From Pardosa pseudoannulata (taxonomy: Eukaryota; Arthropoda; Arachnida; Araneae; Lycosidae): a stretch of DNA of 64,000 bases. Location: positions 137,722,498 to 137,786,497 of the forward strand of contig CM063502.1 in the NCBI GenBank assembly GCA_032207245.1. The letters run 5' to 3'. Under the pieces are notes generated by a model that worked only from the letters and a program-made list of their open reading frames with translations, was not told the DNA's origin and did no database searches. Numbering within the stretch: position 1 is the first letter of the stretch; every line of letters starts with the position of its first letter. This document shows, one piece after another, positions 38,084-48,999 of the stretch. The position numbers and the translations under genes were made by a program.

Positions 38084-38419
38084 AAAAAAAGAATTTGGAG
38101 AGAACGAACGAATGAGTTTGTAGAGGATTTCGTTCAAAGGGAAATTTTAATTAATCTGCTAAAAATTAAGTTTAGTGTGGTGAATAGTAGTAAGAAATTA
38201 AAATTACTTCTCTTAGAGGAAAAGTATTATCAAGAATACGTGTTATCTACAGCGACGATGAGAAATACATCGCGCACAAAAGAAATTTTATATGATCCAT
38301 TTTACAATATATGTAACGAAAAAACATTTCTGAGAATTCTTAGCAGAATTAAATTGGCAGAGTCACTTAGAAGGATGGGCACACTGGCCAATGATTTAAA
38401 ATTGGAAAATACTTTTTAA
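38084..38419 (+). pseudogene. Unidentified coding-like open frame, 111 codons stop to stop
   Basis: The plus-strand frame is open from a TAA just before 38,084 to the TAA ending at 38,419. Its predicted sequence is charged and mixed in composition rather than Phe/Leu-rich. It includes FVQREILINLL, then KKLKLLLLEEKYYQEYVL, then ILYDPFYNICNEKTFLRIL and ESLRRMG, followed by a C-terminal KLENTF. There is no ATG near the start and no pyrimidine-rich splice acceptor upstream. The KL..LL..E..Y..E spacing recalls helical segments of some ciliary coiled-coil proteins, but that is weak pattern matching. A run this long is only mildly unexpected by chance at this base composition. It could be a decayed exon, a retro-pseudogene or chance. 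Confidence 0.25.
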
Positions 38420-38459
38420 GCTACAAGTGATTAAGAAAAAATGGCAAAATGGGTGACAC

Positions 38460-38473
38460 ATAAAATATTCTTA
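38460..38473. other. Left target-site duplication of the SINE
   Basis: ATAAAATATTCTTA is repeated exactly at 38,653-38,666, on the other side of the SINE. The perfect 14-bp match indicates a target-primed insertion that is not very old. Confidence 0.9.
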
Positions 38474-38652
38474 GCCGAACGATGGCCGATTGGTTAGGGT
38501 GCTGACCTTTGGAACCGGAGTTCGTGGGTTCGAATCCCACTGGGGCTTGGATGTTCGTAGCCGTTTGGAATCGGCGTTAAACTGTAGGTCCCGGTCTCAT
38601 TAGCCCTCGTGTTGCAAAAAGTAGACCGTAGCACTCCAAACCAAACAAACAA
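38474..38652 (+). mobile_element. Complete tRNA-derived SINE with target-site duplication
   Basis: This is the reference copy of the SINE family in the window. It is 179 bp long, with a tRNA-like head from 38,474 (A-box region GATGGCCGATTGG, B box GTGGGTTCGAATCCC near 38,525-38,539). The body follows: GATGTTCGTAGCCGTTTGG, CTGTAGGTCCCGGTCTCATT, a TGTTGCAAAAAGTAGACCGT block, and a CCAAACCAAACAAACAAA tail. Perfect 14-bp target duplications flank it. The internal RNA polymerase III promoter appears intact. The CAAA-rich tail suggests dependence on a LINE that recognises this 3' end; that partner is not visible here. Confidence 0.95.
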
Positions 38653-38666
38653 ATAAAATATTCTTA

Positions 38667-39640
38667 TAGATTTATATATTCTTATACATTAAAATGAAAT
38701 GTAAATGACTATTCAGTCCTTGATGTCAACTGCTAGGGACTTAAATTTTGAAAGGTAAAATATATATTCAAATTTAATAAGGGGCGGGGCTACAAGTGTT
38801 GGCCACGCCTATTTCTGAAGTTGCTGTACACACATCTGTTCTCTCTTTTTCAATAATAGTACTTCAGTTGAATTTCCCTTATAGACAGTGCCATGGCCAC
38901 TTTTTTGGCACGACGTACAAGTTTAAATGAAATATAAGTCTTAAAATCAAAGCCAATAATATATAATATCTATACCGATAATGATATTTCATGTATCTGC
39001 TCGTGAACTTCGGCAATTTTTTCTTTCAGGTGGAGCACGTGGCGTGCTTCTTTCACATTTTTATTTTGTTTTAGCATTTTTCTTTGTTTTTTCTAATTAC
39101 TAATAGAATTGAATTTGGTTATAGACCAGTGGCAGTTTGCTACAATTAAAATTAAAAATGATTCCTTACGAACCTGATTATTAATTTACCGTGGAATAAT
39201 ATACCTGAAGTAACAACAACAATGTACACCACCATTACAGACTCGACCATCGAAGAATATAGTTTAAGCTTTCATGACTCGGTTTGATTTAAAGCGCAAC
39301 AATCTGCATTTTTTTGGTTACATGACGCTCTTAAAATTGATAAAGGATACTTAATAGCAAGCTAAATTACAGCTTGCAGTCTATCTAAGCATATTTTATG
39401 TAGATGGTAAAGTTATTTCGAGCATTTTACCCATTAGAAAAAAAATATTTATATTATAAAACTTGAAAAAAGGTATTAACGAAATGTATTGCTTATAATG
39501 GTGCTTAAAAGAGCATAACATTAGAATTATAAGGTAATTTTGTAGTGATAATAGTACTAATAAAAATATGGCAAAGCCAAAGAACATATCTGTTAAATGG
39601 GAAGCTCTAAAATGTATGAATACAAAAACAAAAAAGTGTC
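38667..39640. other. Interval with a GC-box cluster, no gene
   Basis: Most of the stretch is AT-rich. Two small islands stand out. One is AAGGGGCGGGGCTACAAG followed by GGCCACGCC at about 38,779-38,808. The other is a CAGGTGGAGCACGTGGCGTGC segment near 39,027-39,047 that holds a 6-bp hairpin (AGCACG-TGG-CGTGCT) and a CACGTG E box, preceded by a pyrimidine tract ending in CAG. The strings look like transcription-factor sites, but no adjoining gene is evident. Confidence 0.4.
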
Positions 39641-39648
39641 TTTTACAG

Positions 39649-40004
39649 TTATTGTTTTAAATAATTCTGATATCCAGTCCTAAAATTAATTCCTTTCAAC
39701 AACTTCAAGCAGCCTTCTACCACTGGCGGCTTACACTTTGGTTTCCCATCAGGCGCATCCCAAATGATTGGGTGTGTAGTTTGTTAGATGCGTTTAGTAA
39801 CAAATATTTGCCATACAGTTCAAACATTGGAGTAAAAATTTCAAGTAAACTAGTAGATTTTATACTTAAAGGATTTTCATTTAAAATAATGTGATTAATT
39901 ATGTGTTCAGACTCATTTTTAAGATTTCCATGAAGTTTTTTTAGCACCGAACAATAAAGCAGAGAGCTGCTTCCCCCTGGTGGCAAGAAGTACAAGTTTG
40001 AGCT
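39649..40004 (-). pseudogene. Possible frameshifted coding remnant, unidentified
   Basis: Two overlapping minus-strand frames read like protein. One (40,004 to 39,717, 95 residues, no ATG at its start) has mixed composition and includes YFLPPGGSSSLLYCSVLKKL, then LLEIFTPMFELYGKYLLLNA. The other (39,783 to 39,649, 44 residues) includes PIIWDAPDGKPKCKPPVVEG, then CLKLLKGINFRTGYQNYLK. The second could continue the first if a single-base frameshift occurred near 39,780. I do not recognise the protein. It may be a decayed gene or transposon ORF, or a chance run, since runs near 95 codons are expected once or twice in a window like this. Confidence 0.25.
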
Positions 40005-40379
40005 TTAGCTTGTACGTGATAAACATACGTAATCTACTTTAATAGTAGGTACATTAATGATTTGGTATAGAATTTAAAATGTTAGGAAATCCAAAATAAG
40101 GCAATATATTTTAGCCTAAAATTAATTCAAACAAAAGGCACTTTACGGAAAATTGTACCTAATAAAAGAATTAAATGATTTTGTAACAGACTAATTTAAA
40201 AATACTTTCTGACAAATATTCCCAACATAATATTTTAGAATTTCTTTAGTATTTAACTCAACTACTAATATTATAGAATGTATATGTAATATATCAACAT
40301 TATTACACTTTTAATATCTCTTAAAATTTCTCCTCTTTCCCATTCTTATTCTTTCAAATCTATTTTTCCAGCCACAAAA

Positions 40380-40798
40380 TGTCTTAATTAAAGGGAAGTC
40401 CACTAATTAAGATTCTTCCAACCCATTTCCCAAGCTTTTCTCTACAATGGATGCAAATTTTCTGTGCCGCATTGACCGCATTTGCCATCTGTTGCTGCCA
40501 AATGGCTCAGTTTTTCCCCATCCGATCTAACTTACTTTTTATTGTTAAATTTGCTAACTAAATTGCCTGTCCCGTGGAAAAAATCTGTGCTTCGCTCGTT
40601 ATGGAGTCCAACTCTATAATCAACGTGTTTTCATGGTTATTCCTTCATCTGCTTTTTACTGTTAAACATGTCCTTTCTACGAGCTCTTCGATTAATTTAA
40701 GTTTTAAGGAATTTCGTGTTCTCTTTATGGCATGGCACGACTGCAGTCTTCCATCTTCAATAGTTTAGCTGTCAAGGCTTCTTGCCCAACGAATTCGG
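40380..40798 (+). other. Less AT-rich block ending at a consensus 5' splice site
   Basis: This ~420-bp block is more balanced in composition than its surroundings. It contains an octamer-type ATGCAAAT (40,451-40,458), a CATCTG E box near 40,485 and TAATTAA motifs. It ends at CGG|GTAAGTAT, with GT at 40,799, which is a strong donor match. A short frame from ATG at 40,732 (MARLQSSIFNSLAVKASCP...) stays open into that donor. Minus-strand and plus-strand frames of about 38 codons also exist near 40,420-40,540. It could be a 5' exon, a non-coding RNA exon or a conserved regulatory element. No acceptor or further exon was found. Confidence 0.3.
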
Positions 40799-40800
40799 GT

Positions 40801-42560
40801 AAGTATATACAATAGGGGCTAATTTGATGTAAGTGGTGGATTAATTTTCACCGTGTTACATTTTTATAATATTATAGGTTAATATTATAGTATATATTAT
40901 AAAATCCTAGAAATTTGCATTGATGTCATATTTATAACCCATCACCCACTAAAAAAGAACTAAAGTTCTTATGACTTTTACATATTTTAATATTTATAAA
41001 TTTTGTATAAAAAAAGGGGACAGGGGATCTAACAGAGGGAGGGCAAAAACTTTATATTATGTAATACATCAGAATAATTAATGTCATCGGTACAATGTGT
41101 TTATAAGCAAATTGGATCAATTTCCTGATATGTTGTACTCAACATGACTAGTTTCATTAACGTATGATTTAGAGCTGATGATTCAAATTTGATTCATGAT
41201 TACTTACCTCTCATCTCATGTAATTATTTAATTACCTCTAACATAATAAGGCTTCAAATGTCGGTTTTAATTAAACTATTTCATTTTGTTCTTCATAATA
41301 CCAATTTTTCTATTGTTGCATAAAATCTTTACTAGCACATGATTTAAATAAGATGCATAAAAGCATTTCATTTACAAATACAGCAAATACAGAATTTTTA
41401 ACAGTTAGTAATAAATTAAAATAGTATTGCTAAGTTATTGAGAACGTGTTCATAATTTCGTTTTAATTATCTTTCGTATATTTTAACAATTGCTCAGTTC
41501 AAAAACTTTTAGTTTTAGATTTTGTAGCTGAGATAAGCTAACCGAATAAATTACTAATAAATTTTACCTCAATATCTAACATTCCTTTCTCTCTAAACAC
41601 AGTTAAAGAGTGAGAGTTGTGTCGAAAAGTTTTAAATCACTATGAGAAATAGTTCTGTTTTGTGGCTTTACTAGAAGTTCAGCTAACATTTAATTCTTAT
41701 TTTGTGTTTGATAAATCACAAGTATATATTTATACTTTGATTAAATAGATTATAAATCTGTATTAAATGTATATATATTTATCTAATATGTTTCATTTTC
41801 AATGATTATTTTTAAAATAAAATGTTCGCACTTACGTAACTAAGTTTCATACGGTGATTAAATATTTTATAAAACTTTCAATTAATCTAAATTTTCAGTA
41901 TTAAATTTTTAATACAGTATTATTTCTTTATTATCTGGCAACTATTTTTTGTTCAAAAATTTTTCCTAGAATAATTTTAAAACCTAATTTAGACTGTTTA
42001 AAAATACTTAAAAATGAATGAATTATTGCTTAGTATTACTGATAATTATTTAAAAAATATATTTCTCCCTTCTGTATGTCACTAGTTTTTACATTGAAAA
42101 TAGACATATGTTTCAAATATTATCAGTATTAATAAGTTATTTTTAAACTATGTTATTAAAACATTCGCATAATTCCTTATTAATTCAACCGTTAGGCCAT
42201 TTTAGCAAAACACTTATATGCATTCTGTTATATTATATCTATTAAATTAAAATTGAAATTTTGGTGATATTTTATAAATACAAAAATCTATGTATCTAAT
42301 AGTTTTAAAGAAAACAGTACATGGTTTTAGATTAATTCTTTAATCAGAACTGTTAAAGCGAAAATCTAACGGGGGGGATCTCATTAAAAATATAATTCTT
42401 CATAAAGAATTTAAATATTTATAAATATACATACCGACTTTGGTACTGAAACCAATGGGATAAATTTTAACCTTTATATCTTAAACAAATATTTATTTTT
42501 TATAAACTATTTTAGGCATTTTGTCAAAAAAAACACGTCATGCATTAAATTATATCTACT
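40801..42560. other. AT-rich interval, nothing recognised
   Basis: No coding, RNA or repeat structure could be supported here. Confidence 0.5.
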
Positions 42561-42567
42561 ATATTAA

Positions 42568-43135
42568 CCTCTTACCTTATGAATCGAGTGATGATTGTGT
42601 GTGTCCCTTTCGATGAAAGCTTTTCTCATGCGTTGGGACCAGATTCATCACTAACTAAATTTTGCATACCTTTTTTTTTACAGGGCAACCTACAATGCTA
42701 TCTTCAGATGTATCCAAATCGGTATCTGTTTCAGTTTCTAAGGTGTAATCAAGACACTTTCCAGCATCGTTATTAGAATCAATTTTCCTTTTTGCCTTTA
42801 GGTTAAATTTTTAGATTTTTTTAAGAATTTTTTAAGCACCAACAGTTAATTATTTATGGCATATAATATAATGCTCTAATTACGCCTAAAAATAAACGAC
42901 TAACTCTTATATTGCAACTGTAACAAACAATAGCGCAAAAACAAAAACTTTATCGCCTAAAAACAAAAACATGTCTGTAAGAGCTTTTCACTTTTGGACA
43001 GAAAGAATCATCACGTGTCTGACACGAGCTTTTCACTTTTGGACAGAAAGAATCATCACGTGTGTGATACGAAATTCTCATTTTAGGCACAGTAGTACGA
43101 TCACGTCTCCCATACGTTTTTTTTAAGGCAAAGGG
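42568..43135. mobile_element. TTAA-flanked (piggyBac-like) non-autonomous element, 568 bp
   Basis: TTAA at 42,564-42,567 precedes CCTCTTACCTTA. The right end reads TAAGGCAAAGGG directly before TTAA at 43,136-43,139. Inverted, the ends match as CC(T)CTTTgCCTTA with two or three differences. Near the right end is a 45-bp repeat in three decaying copies, each with ATCACGT and a CACGTG or CACGTC core. An ORF of 65 codons (42,579-42,776) starts inside the left end and has no recognisable transposase feature. Ends, TTAA sites and the related terminus at 28.7 kb support a small mobile family dependent on a piggyBac-type transposase, which is inference from the TTAA rule. Confidence 0.65.
42975..43118. 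repeat. 45-bp tandem repeat with CACGTG cores
   Basis: GAGCTTTTCACTTTTGGACA begins at 42,981 and again at 43,026. Both copies continue with GAAAGAATCATCACGTGT and are otherwise almost identical. A third, degraded unit (CTCATTTTAGGCACAG, then ATCACGTC) follows near 43,071. The CACGTG/CACGTC cores sit 45 bp apart in the right subterminal part of the TTAA-flanked element. Confidence 0.9.
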
Positions 43136-43139
43136 TTAA

Positions 43140-46100
43140 AATCTCAATTTTGATAATATTTTATAAATTAAAAAATATTTAGATATTATCTAATATTTTT
43201 TAAAGAAACCTCTATGTAAGTGTAGATTAGTTCTTTGATTAAAATAGATAAAACGATAGATTTCTAACTGGGGGTCTCATTAGAATGATTCTTCTCAAAG
43301 ACATATTTACTCAATTATAAATATCCATACGAACTTTGATACAAAAACCCACAAGATAAAATTACATACACACAATTAATACACAAAACCAAATTATTAG
43401 CATAAGTATAACAGTCCAACTCAGTTTTCTCCATCAGAATATGCCAACTCTATAATATCACTGTCTAACAATCAGCATTGTACAAAGAGTACTATGTTAA
43501 ACACTATGATAAAGAGTTTAAAAAAATCCGCTATTAAGAATAAAGTTTCCGCTATTAAGAATAAAATTTTCCAACATACTTTAAAAAATTTGTCAATTTA
43601 TTAATTGAAATGAACTTCTGAAAATTTAAAAATTTTTAATTTACAACTTTATAAATTTTCTACTTTTAAAGATTACCTGTTTGAGCTTTATACTCTTTTC
43701 TTAGATAAATAATGACATCTAATCATATTTACACCTAGACATACATAATGTTGAAACTGTCTTTCTGTACAATTGATTGATATACATACACTCTATGAAA
43801 TTATTACTGATGCAAAAGCCTGTATTTTCTGCTTAAAAATTTTCTGCAAAAAAAACTTTTCTGCAATAGCTACATTTTCTAGCAGAATGAATGACATATT
43901 TCGTATCCGATACCTTATTTGATCTTATAGATAACTCAATTATATAGTATCATTTTCAATTTGTTTTATCCAATTAATAAATAACTAGAAAAAGAAATAT
44001 TATGAAAATACTCATCTTACTAAAATTTTTAAATTAAACTTCTGTAACCACTTTTAAAATAGTAAATGCTATCATTTTTTATAGAATGTTGAAACATTCA
44101 TCTTCTACACTTCCATAGATTGTATTTACTTCATAAAATTTTTTAAACAAAAAGGGGTGGTGGAAACAATAGAAGTATTCTGCATACAATGTTCATTCCG
44201 GGAAAAATACAGTACTACCTAAAACACTGCTTTAAACAAAAAATTTCCATAAATAAACATTGGACCAAAGCAATTCTTTTTTATGGTTCCATAAAGCACG
44301 GAAATCTGCACCAGAGAGCATACATTTTGCTATACTTTTACATTAGACCCTGAAATGGTAACCTGTGCAACACACAAAAAATTGTGATTTAGACTTCAGA
44401 ACTTGTAAATTGTGCATCTTTTATCGTATACGATATCTAAAACTAAAGTGTTAGTATCTCCATGGGGGTCAAATCTAACTAAAGAAAGGAGGTTAAAAGC
44501 TATATTTTTTTCCTATTGATGCAAACGTTCCATCGGAAGGGAAAAATAGAATTCTTAGAATTTTTAACACTTCGAAAAGTAACATTGTTATTCATGAGTA
44601 AATTTTTGTTCTTATCAAAACTGAGTTCTTATAAAATTTTGACTTTTTAAGTTATAATGTACATATATCTATTCTTTACTGTTCAAAATATTCAAAACAA
44701 AGCCATAAAATATAAAATAAAAGCAATATAAAAGTAAAATAGCTTAAATAGTCAAGAAAATTCAAAAGGATTAATCTTTTACAACAGGGACAATGTCCAT
44801 AGGTGTACTGAATAAATATTTAAAACAACGAATTATATTTTTACGCATTCTAAACAATATTTTCATTCAAACTAATGTTTGTAATTTTCCTTATTCTGTA
44901 CAGTAGGATTTGCTTTGGAAAAAATTTTCAGTTTTATGTAATTACATCATGAAATTCATACAATTGTTTCATTTTTAGCAGACGGGAGAGTAACAAATGA
45001 AGAAAATGTGTTGTATTATCATATCTGTTTTTGAAATAAACATGCTTTCAAGAATTCACTTTGTTCTGAAAATATGGTAATTTTAAAATTGAACCCGGTC
45101 AAAACTAATGATGGTAATATTGTGCGGTACGTGTTTTCAATCAGTAAAAATATATTATTAAATATATTATCAGTAAAAAATATATATTAGTAAAAAATAT
45201 GTTTTTAAAATATCTTTAAGAAAGGCATATATGAGTATATTCAGTCTATCATGCACTTTTTCAAAATCGGTTTCATGGGTCTAAAGACCTTATAAAATCT
45301 AGTAATTGATAAATGGTTTAATCTTAACGACACTCTTGCCATTTGAGACTCATATTAAGACTTGCCTTTTGATGAAAATACTGCGTTAAAACAAATTTCA
45401 TAACCCAGTAGTAGCTTTGATCTGTATGATGAATACTTCATCGATTTAAGAAGATAAAAATTTTATGATTTCTAACTGAAAAAATCAAACCAGGTCAAGT
45501 TAGAGAACTGGGGATTTTAACAAGTATGCTATAAGTAGTATCAGTGTCTTGCGATACAGTGTAGTCAAGTGAAGTTGCTTAAAAGTGTTGTAGCATTACA
45601 GAATTTTCTGTGGTCAACAGGAATCAAGTGTCCCACTTTAGATTTTTGTTTTCTTGAAATTGTTGAAATGAAAGCTATTTCACCGGGTAATTTATGAAGT
45701 ATTCCTAAAATTTTCGTCCATTTTCCACAGAATTAAACTCTCTAGATTTCGTATTTTTGGGTTATTTCCTAAGAACGGATTTTTTTACAAACCTAAATAC
45801 TTTTAAAGAATTATTTATCACTTACCAATTCAGTCTTGCTATCAAGCATATTAGACAATATTATTCTATTTTCCTCACCAATTTGTTCACATAGTAAAAC
45901 AAAACAAAGATTCCTCCACCTTTCTGCAGTATTTAGCTCTTAAAATTTACAGAATGTAATAATATAACCATACAATAGGTAACATGTGTAAAATTTATGA
46001 AATTAACATAACTTGTTTTGATTTCTTATAAGTATTTGTGATCCGCAATCTACATATCGACAACACAGTGGTATAGAGGGTGTTCTTATTCACTATTATC

Positions 46101-48639
46101 AAATACTTGTTAAATTTAAAACATTGTTAAATCTACTACTAGTTTACCAAGCTTATCTTTTCTTAAATGTTCTTATTATTGAAAACAATTTCGAAACATA
46201 TTAATTTTAACTATGACGAATTACTCAATTGCAAATGCCTTTTCTATGTAACAGCTATTTCGACTTTAAAAAGTTGTTGGCCAATTTTTCTTACTTTATC
46301 TAGATTATAACAAGCAATTAGTTTTATTGAATTGCATTGTTATAAAAAAAACACAACAGCAACAAGTAACTATTAATTAATGAAAAATCATCTATTGTAT
46401 TAAAATGTTTTTTCAGTAGCACAACCTATTGTTTATTGGCAGCGAGTAAAGCTTTTGTAAGAATAAGGAACCATTTAAAAGTAGTTTAATCAAAATAGTT
46501 AATTTCAAAACAAGACTGAATTACGAAATTATGCTTAGACTTAATTTCTAACTTAAATCGTAGCACTGAATTTATATATTTAATTATTCCTCTTATGAGA
46601 TTAAATATTAGACACTGCAAAGTTCAAGCATACAAAATGCAATTGAAAGCGATTTTATTAAATTGAGTTAATTAAAGTTAGTTCATATTGCGAAACATTA
46701 GCAATTGTAGATGTTGCTTATCTTCCCTATCATTACTGGAGAGTACATCTTGCGCGTTTTAACCTTATAGATAAATGAAATAAATCATTCTTGTGTATAT
46801 CATATGAAAAGGGATAATGTGTTTAACATTCAAACTCATTTTCAGGAAAGCTATTTCAGATATAATTTAGAAATTGTGAAGGAATGATTATGAGACATCT
46901 CAAAACACTTACGTGTTATATATTCAAATTATTCATTAAGTTATACCATCTAATTAAAATTGATAAAATAGGTGAAACAATGATACTAATTTTACATTAC
47001 TGAGTGAACACTTAAACTTTAAATAGGCAAATTAGAGTAAATTTATTAGTAAAACTCACCATTATTTGAAACCAATTGTTTCTGTACTGACTTTTATGTC
47101 ATGTTTATAACATTTTGAATGTATATAATAAAATCTTCCTTTTTATTCGAGTATTGAATGGTTTTCAAATAGTTTCAGAAACAAAATACTAGTCTCACAA
47201 CTAAGAAGAATTTTGTTTTGCAATAAAGAAAACTATAATGGATATAACTTTTAAATATTTAATATTTTTGTAATTAGTATGAAAATTAAAATAAAAGACC
47301 TACAACGACTATTAAGGAATTAAAGCAGTCAAAGACGATGAAGTTTATTTTTCATGGGAATAATTTTGTTTGAACAACAGCTTATCAATACAGTAAAATA
47401 ATGTGCTTTAGCACGACTTCCAAAATTATACAGGCTATGCTTAATATGCCCTTTATTAGTGCATAAAAAAATTGGTTCATTGAAATTACAAAACAAATTA
47501 CAACTTTTATTTCTCTTAAGACATTGTAAAAGGTTTAAATAAAATGTCAGAAGAGTTATATTTCATTGATTTATACACGATAGATCTTTATACTAGAAGC
47601 TACTAACAAAAGTGAAATTCTAATAGCTACAAATACCTGAATGCTTAATATTTGTAAGCAAAAGAGAATTGAGGCTATTTTATGTACCGCATTCTGTAAA
47701 GAAAGTTGGACTTTAAATATTAAAACTTTTTTCTAAACCAATGTTAATAAGTAAACCCTGCAAACAAGTTTCGTGCACATTTTTTAAAATTTATAACTAA
47801 TCTTGAATATGTCAATTTTCTCCGTTGTTTACACTTCATATGAAATTTAGAACATGTTTCTGGTCTTTTTATATTGTTTCCGGTAGATAAATATAACAGA
47901 TTTTAACTCAACTTTCATAGTATTCCAAATTTTATTAAAATATTAAGAATCTAAATAAGTATTTTTCATCAATACTTTAAATATATTTGAATTTTTAATC
48001 CTTAATCTCAATTTTTGTCCAACAGAAAAGTGAGGGTAAAATTAAAATGTTCTTGCCTTAAAAGTCTAGGAAAGTTTTTTAATTAGAAGTAATAACTTTT
48101 CTTTTGCTTGCGCTAAATTGCATTGTCACCGTAAAAGACTGTTGTTCAAAATGTATTTTAGTAAATTAAGAGTTTGAAGGAAAGGATCTAGAAATAAAAC
48201 TTAAGATTTCCACTTAATTGAAGTGTGGTTACATTGAAGGAATCTCAAAGTAAAGGAAGTTTTTCTCGTTTAAATTTAACAGCTACTGGAGCGATTTTCT
48301 AAAGTGCCACTGACGTAAACTAATTTCTTTTGGGAAACTAATCAGGATTTACTGTCTTCAATGTAGTTCAAACAAAATTCAAACTTTAATTTTCAAAAAT
48401 AATTAAAGAAAAAAAATGTTTAAAGTGTAAAATTTTTCTTTTATGAAATGTAAAAATAACACTTAATAAACTACTCATTTTTTACTGAACCGTTCGTTTC
48501 TTAAAATGAAACCCGTATTTTTTCAGGAAAGAGGAAAAACTCTTCTGAGGTTAATTAGGAATGGTACGAACAGCTTTTATCTATTCTAAGGCTGACTACT
48601 CCAGAGCATTACTGAAATTAATGTTGCAGCTGTTCAGAG
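43140..48639. other. Long AT-rich interval, nothing recognised
   Basis: I looked for elements, RNA genes and exon-like patches and found none that can be supported. TATATTA-rich clusters lie near 45,145-45,205. Confidence 0.5.
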
Positions 48640-48745
48640 TCTTTGGTCTGATTCTTAACACCTGCTAACAGTCGTATTTGTAGCGAGATCCCTACCCAAG
48701 AGCTCCAGTACTAAAAGACAACACTCTGTCTATTCGGCCATAATC
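48640..48745 (-). mobile_element. tRNA-derived SINE, decayed head copy
   Basis: Read on the minus strand from about 48,748, the order is AGGATTATGGCCGAATAG (A-box region), a TTTTAGTACTGGAGCTC segment matching the CTTTGGAACCGGAGTTC of the family, a damaged B box (TTGGGTAGGGATC), then CGCTACAAATACGACTG. The 3' half fades out. It lies just downstream, in the same orientation, of another copy. Confidence 0.55.
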
Positions 48746-48809
48746 CTGTTCACATCAGTGGAGTTTGTTTAGAGTTCTAACACCAGAACAAATTAACGAT
48801 GTTGTAGTT

Positions 48810-48848
48810 AGCTGTAGATCCCGATTAATTAAATCGGGATCTACAGCT
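48810..48848. repeat. Hairpin with 17-bp perfect arms
   Basis: AGCTGTAGATCCCGATT (48,810-48,826) is followed by loop AATTA and by its exact reverse complement (48,832-48,848). The arm sequence corresponds to the CTGTAGGTCCCGGT segment of the SINE body, so the hairpin consists of two oppositely oriented SINE-body fragments. Confidence 0.9.
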
Positions 48849-48990
48849 TAAAGACTATTCTAAACTACTTTGGAATAGTCTTTGGCATGCGAGTACATAT
48901 TCGGAAGTCCTATGAGAATATTGGGATTCAAACCCTAGGTATCGAAAGCCAGCGCCCTACTTTCTTATTCGACTGTCGTCCATCTGCCCT
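48832..48990 (-). mobile_element. tRNA-derived SINE with internal hairpins
   Basis: On the minus strand from about 48,985 the head reads GTCGAATAAGAAAGTAGGGC, then a CTGGCTTTCGATACC segment, then B box GGGTTTGAATCCC (48,926-48,938). The body continues to the GTAGATCCCGAT block at 48,832. Its boundary coincides with the centre of the 17-bp-arm hairpin, and another hairpin lies within its body. The copy is diverged from the 38.5-kb reference. Confidence 0.6.
48850..48883. repeat. Second hairpin, 11-bp perfect arms
   Basis: AAAGACTATTC (48,850-48,860) pairs exactly with GAATAGTCTTT (48,873-48,883) around a 12-base loop. It starts two bases after the larger hairpin ends. A related AGAGTCTTT sequence occurs near 48,637-48,645. 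Confidence 0.9.
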
Positions 48991-48999
48991 TTAGGGTCG

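Noticed and set aside
39970..39984. CCCCCTGGTGGCA as a CTCF-type site
   Set aside because: The core resembles the vertebrate CTCF motif, but it lies inside a coding-like frame and a single short match is not informative.
45045..45120. TTGAACCCGGTC as a tRNA B box
   Set aside because: No A box, cloverleaf or SINE body accompanies it.
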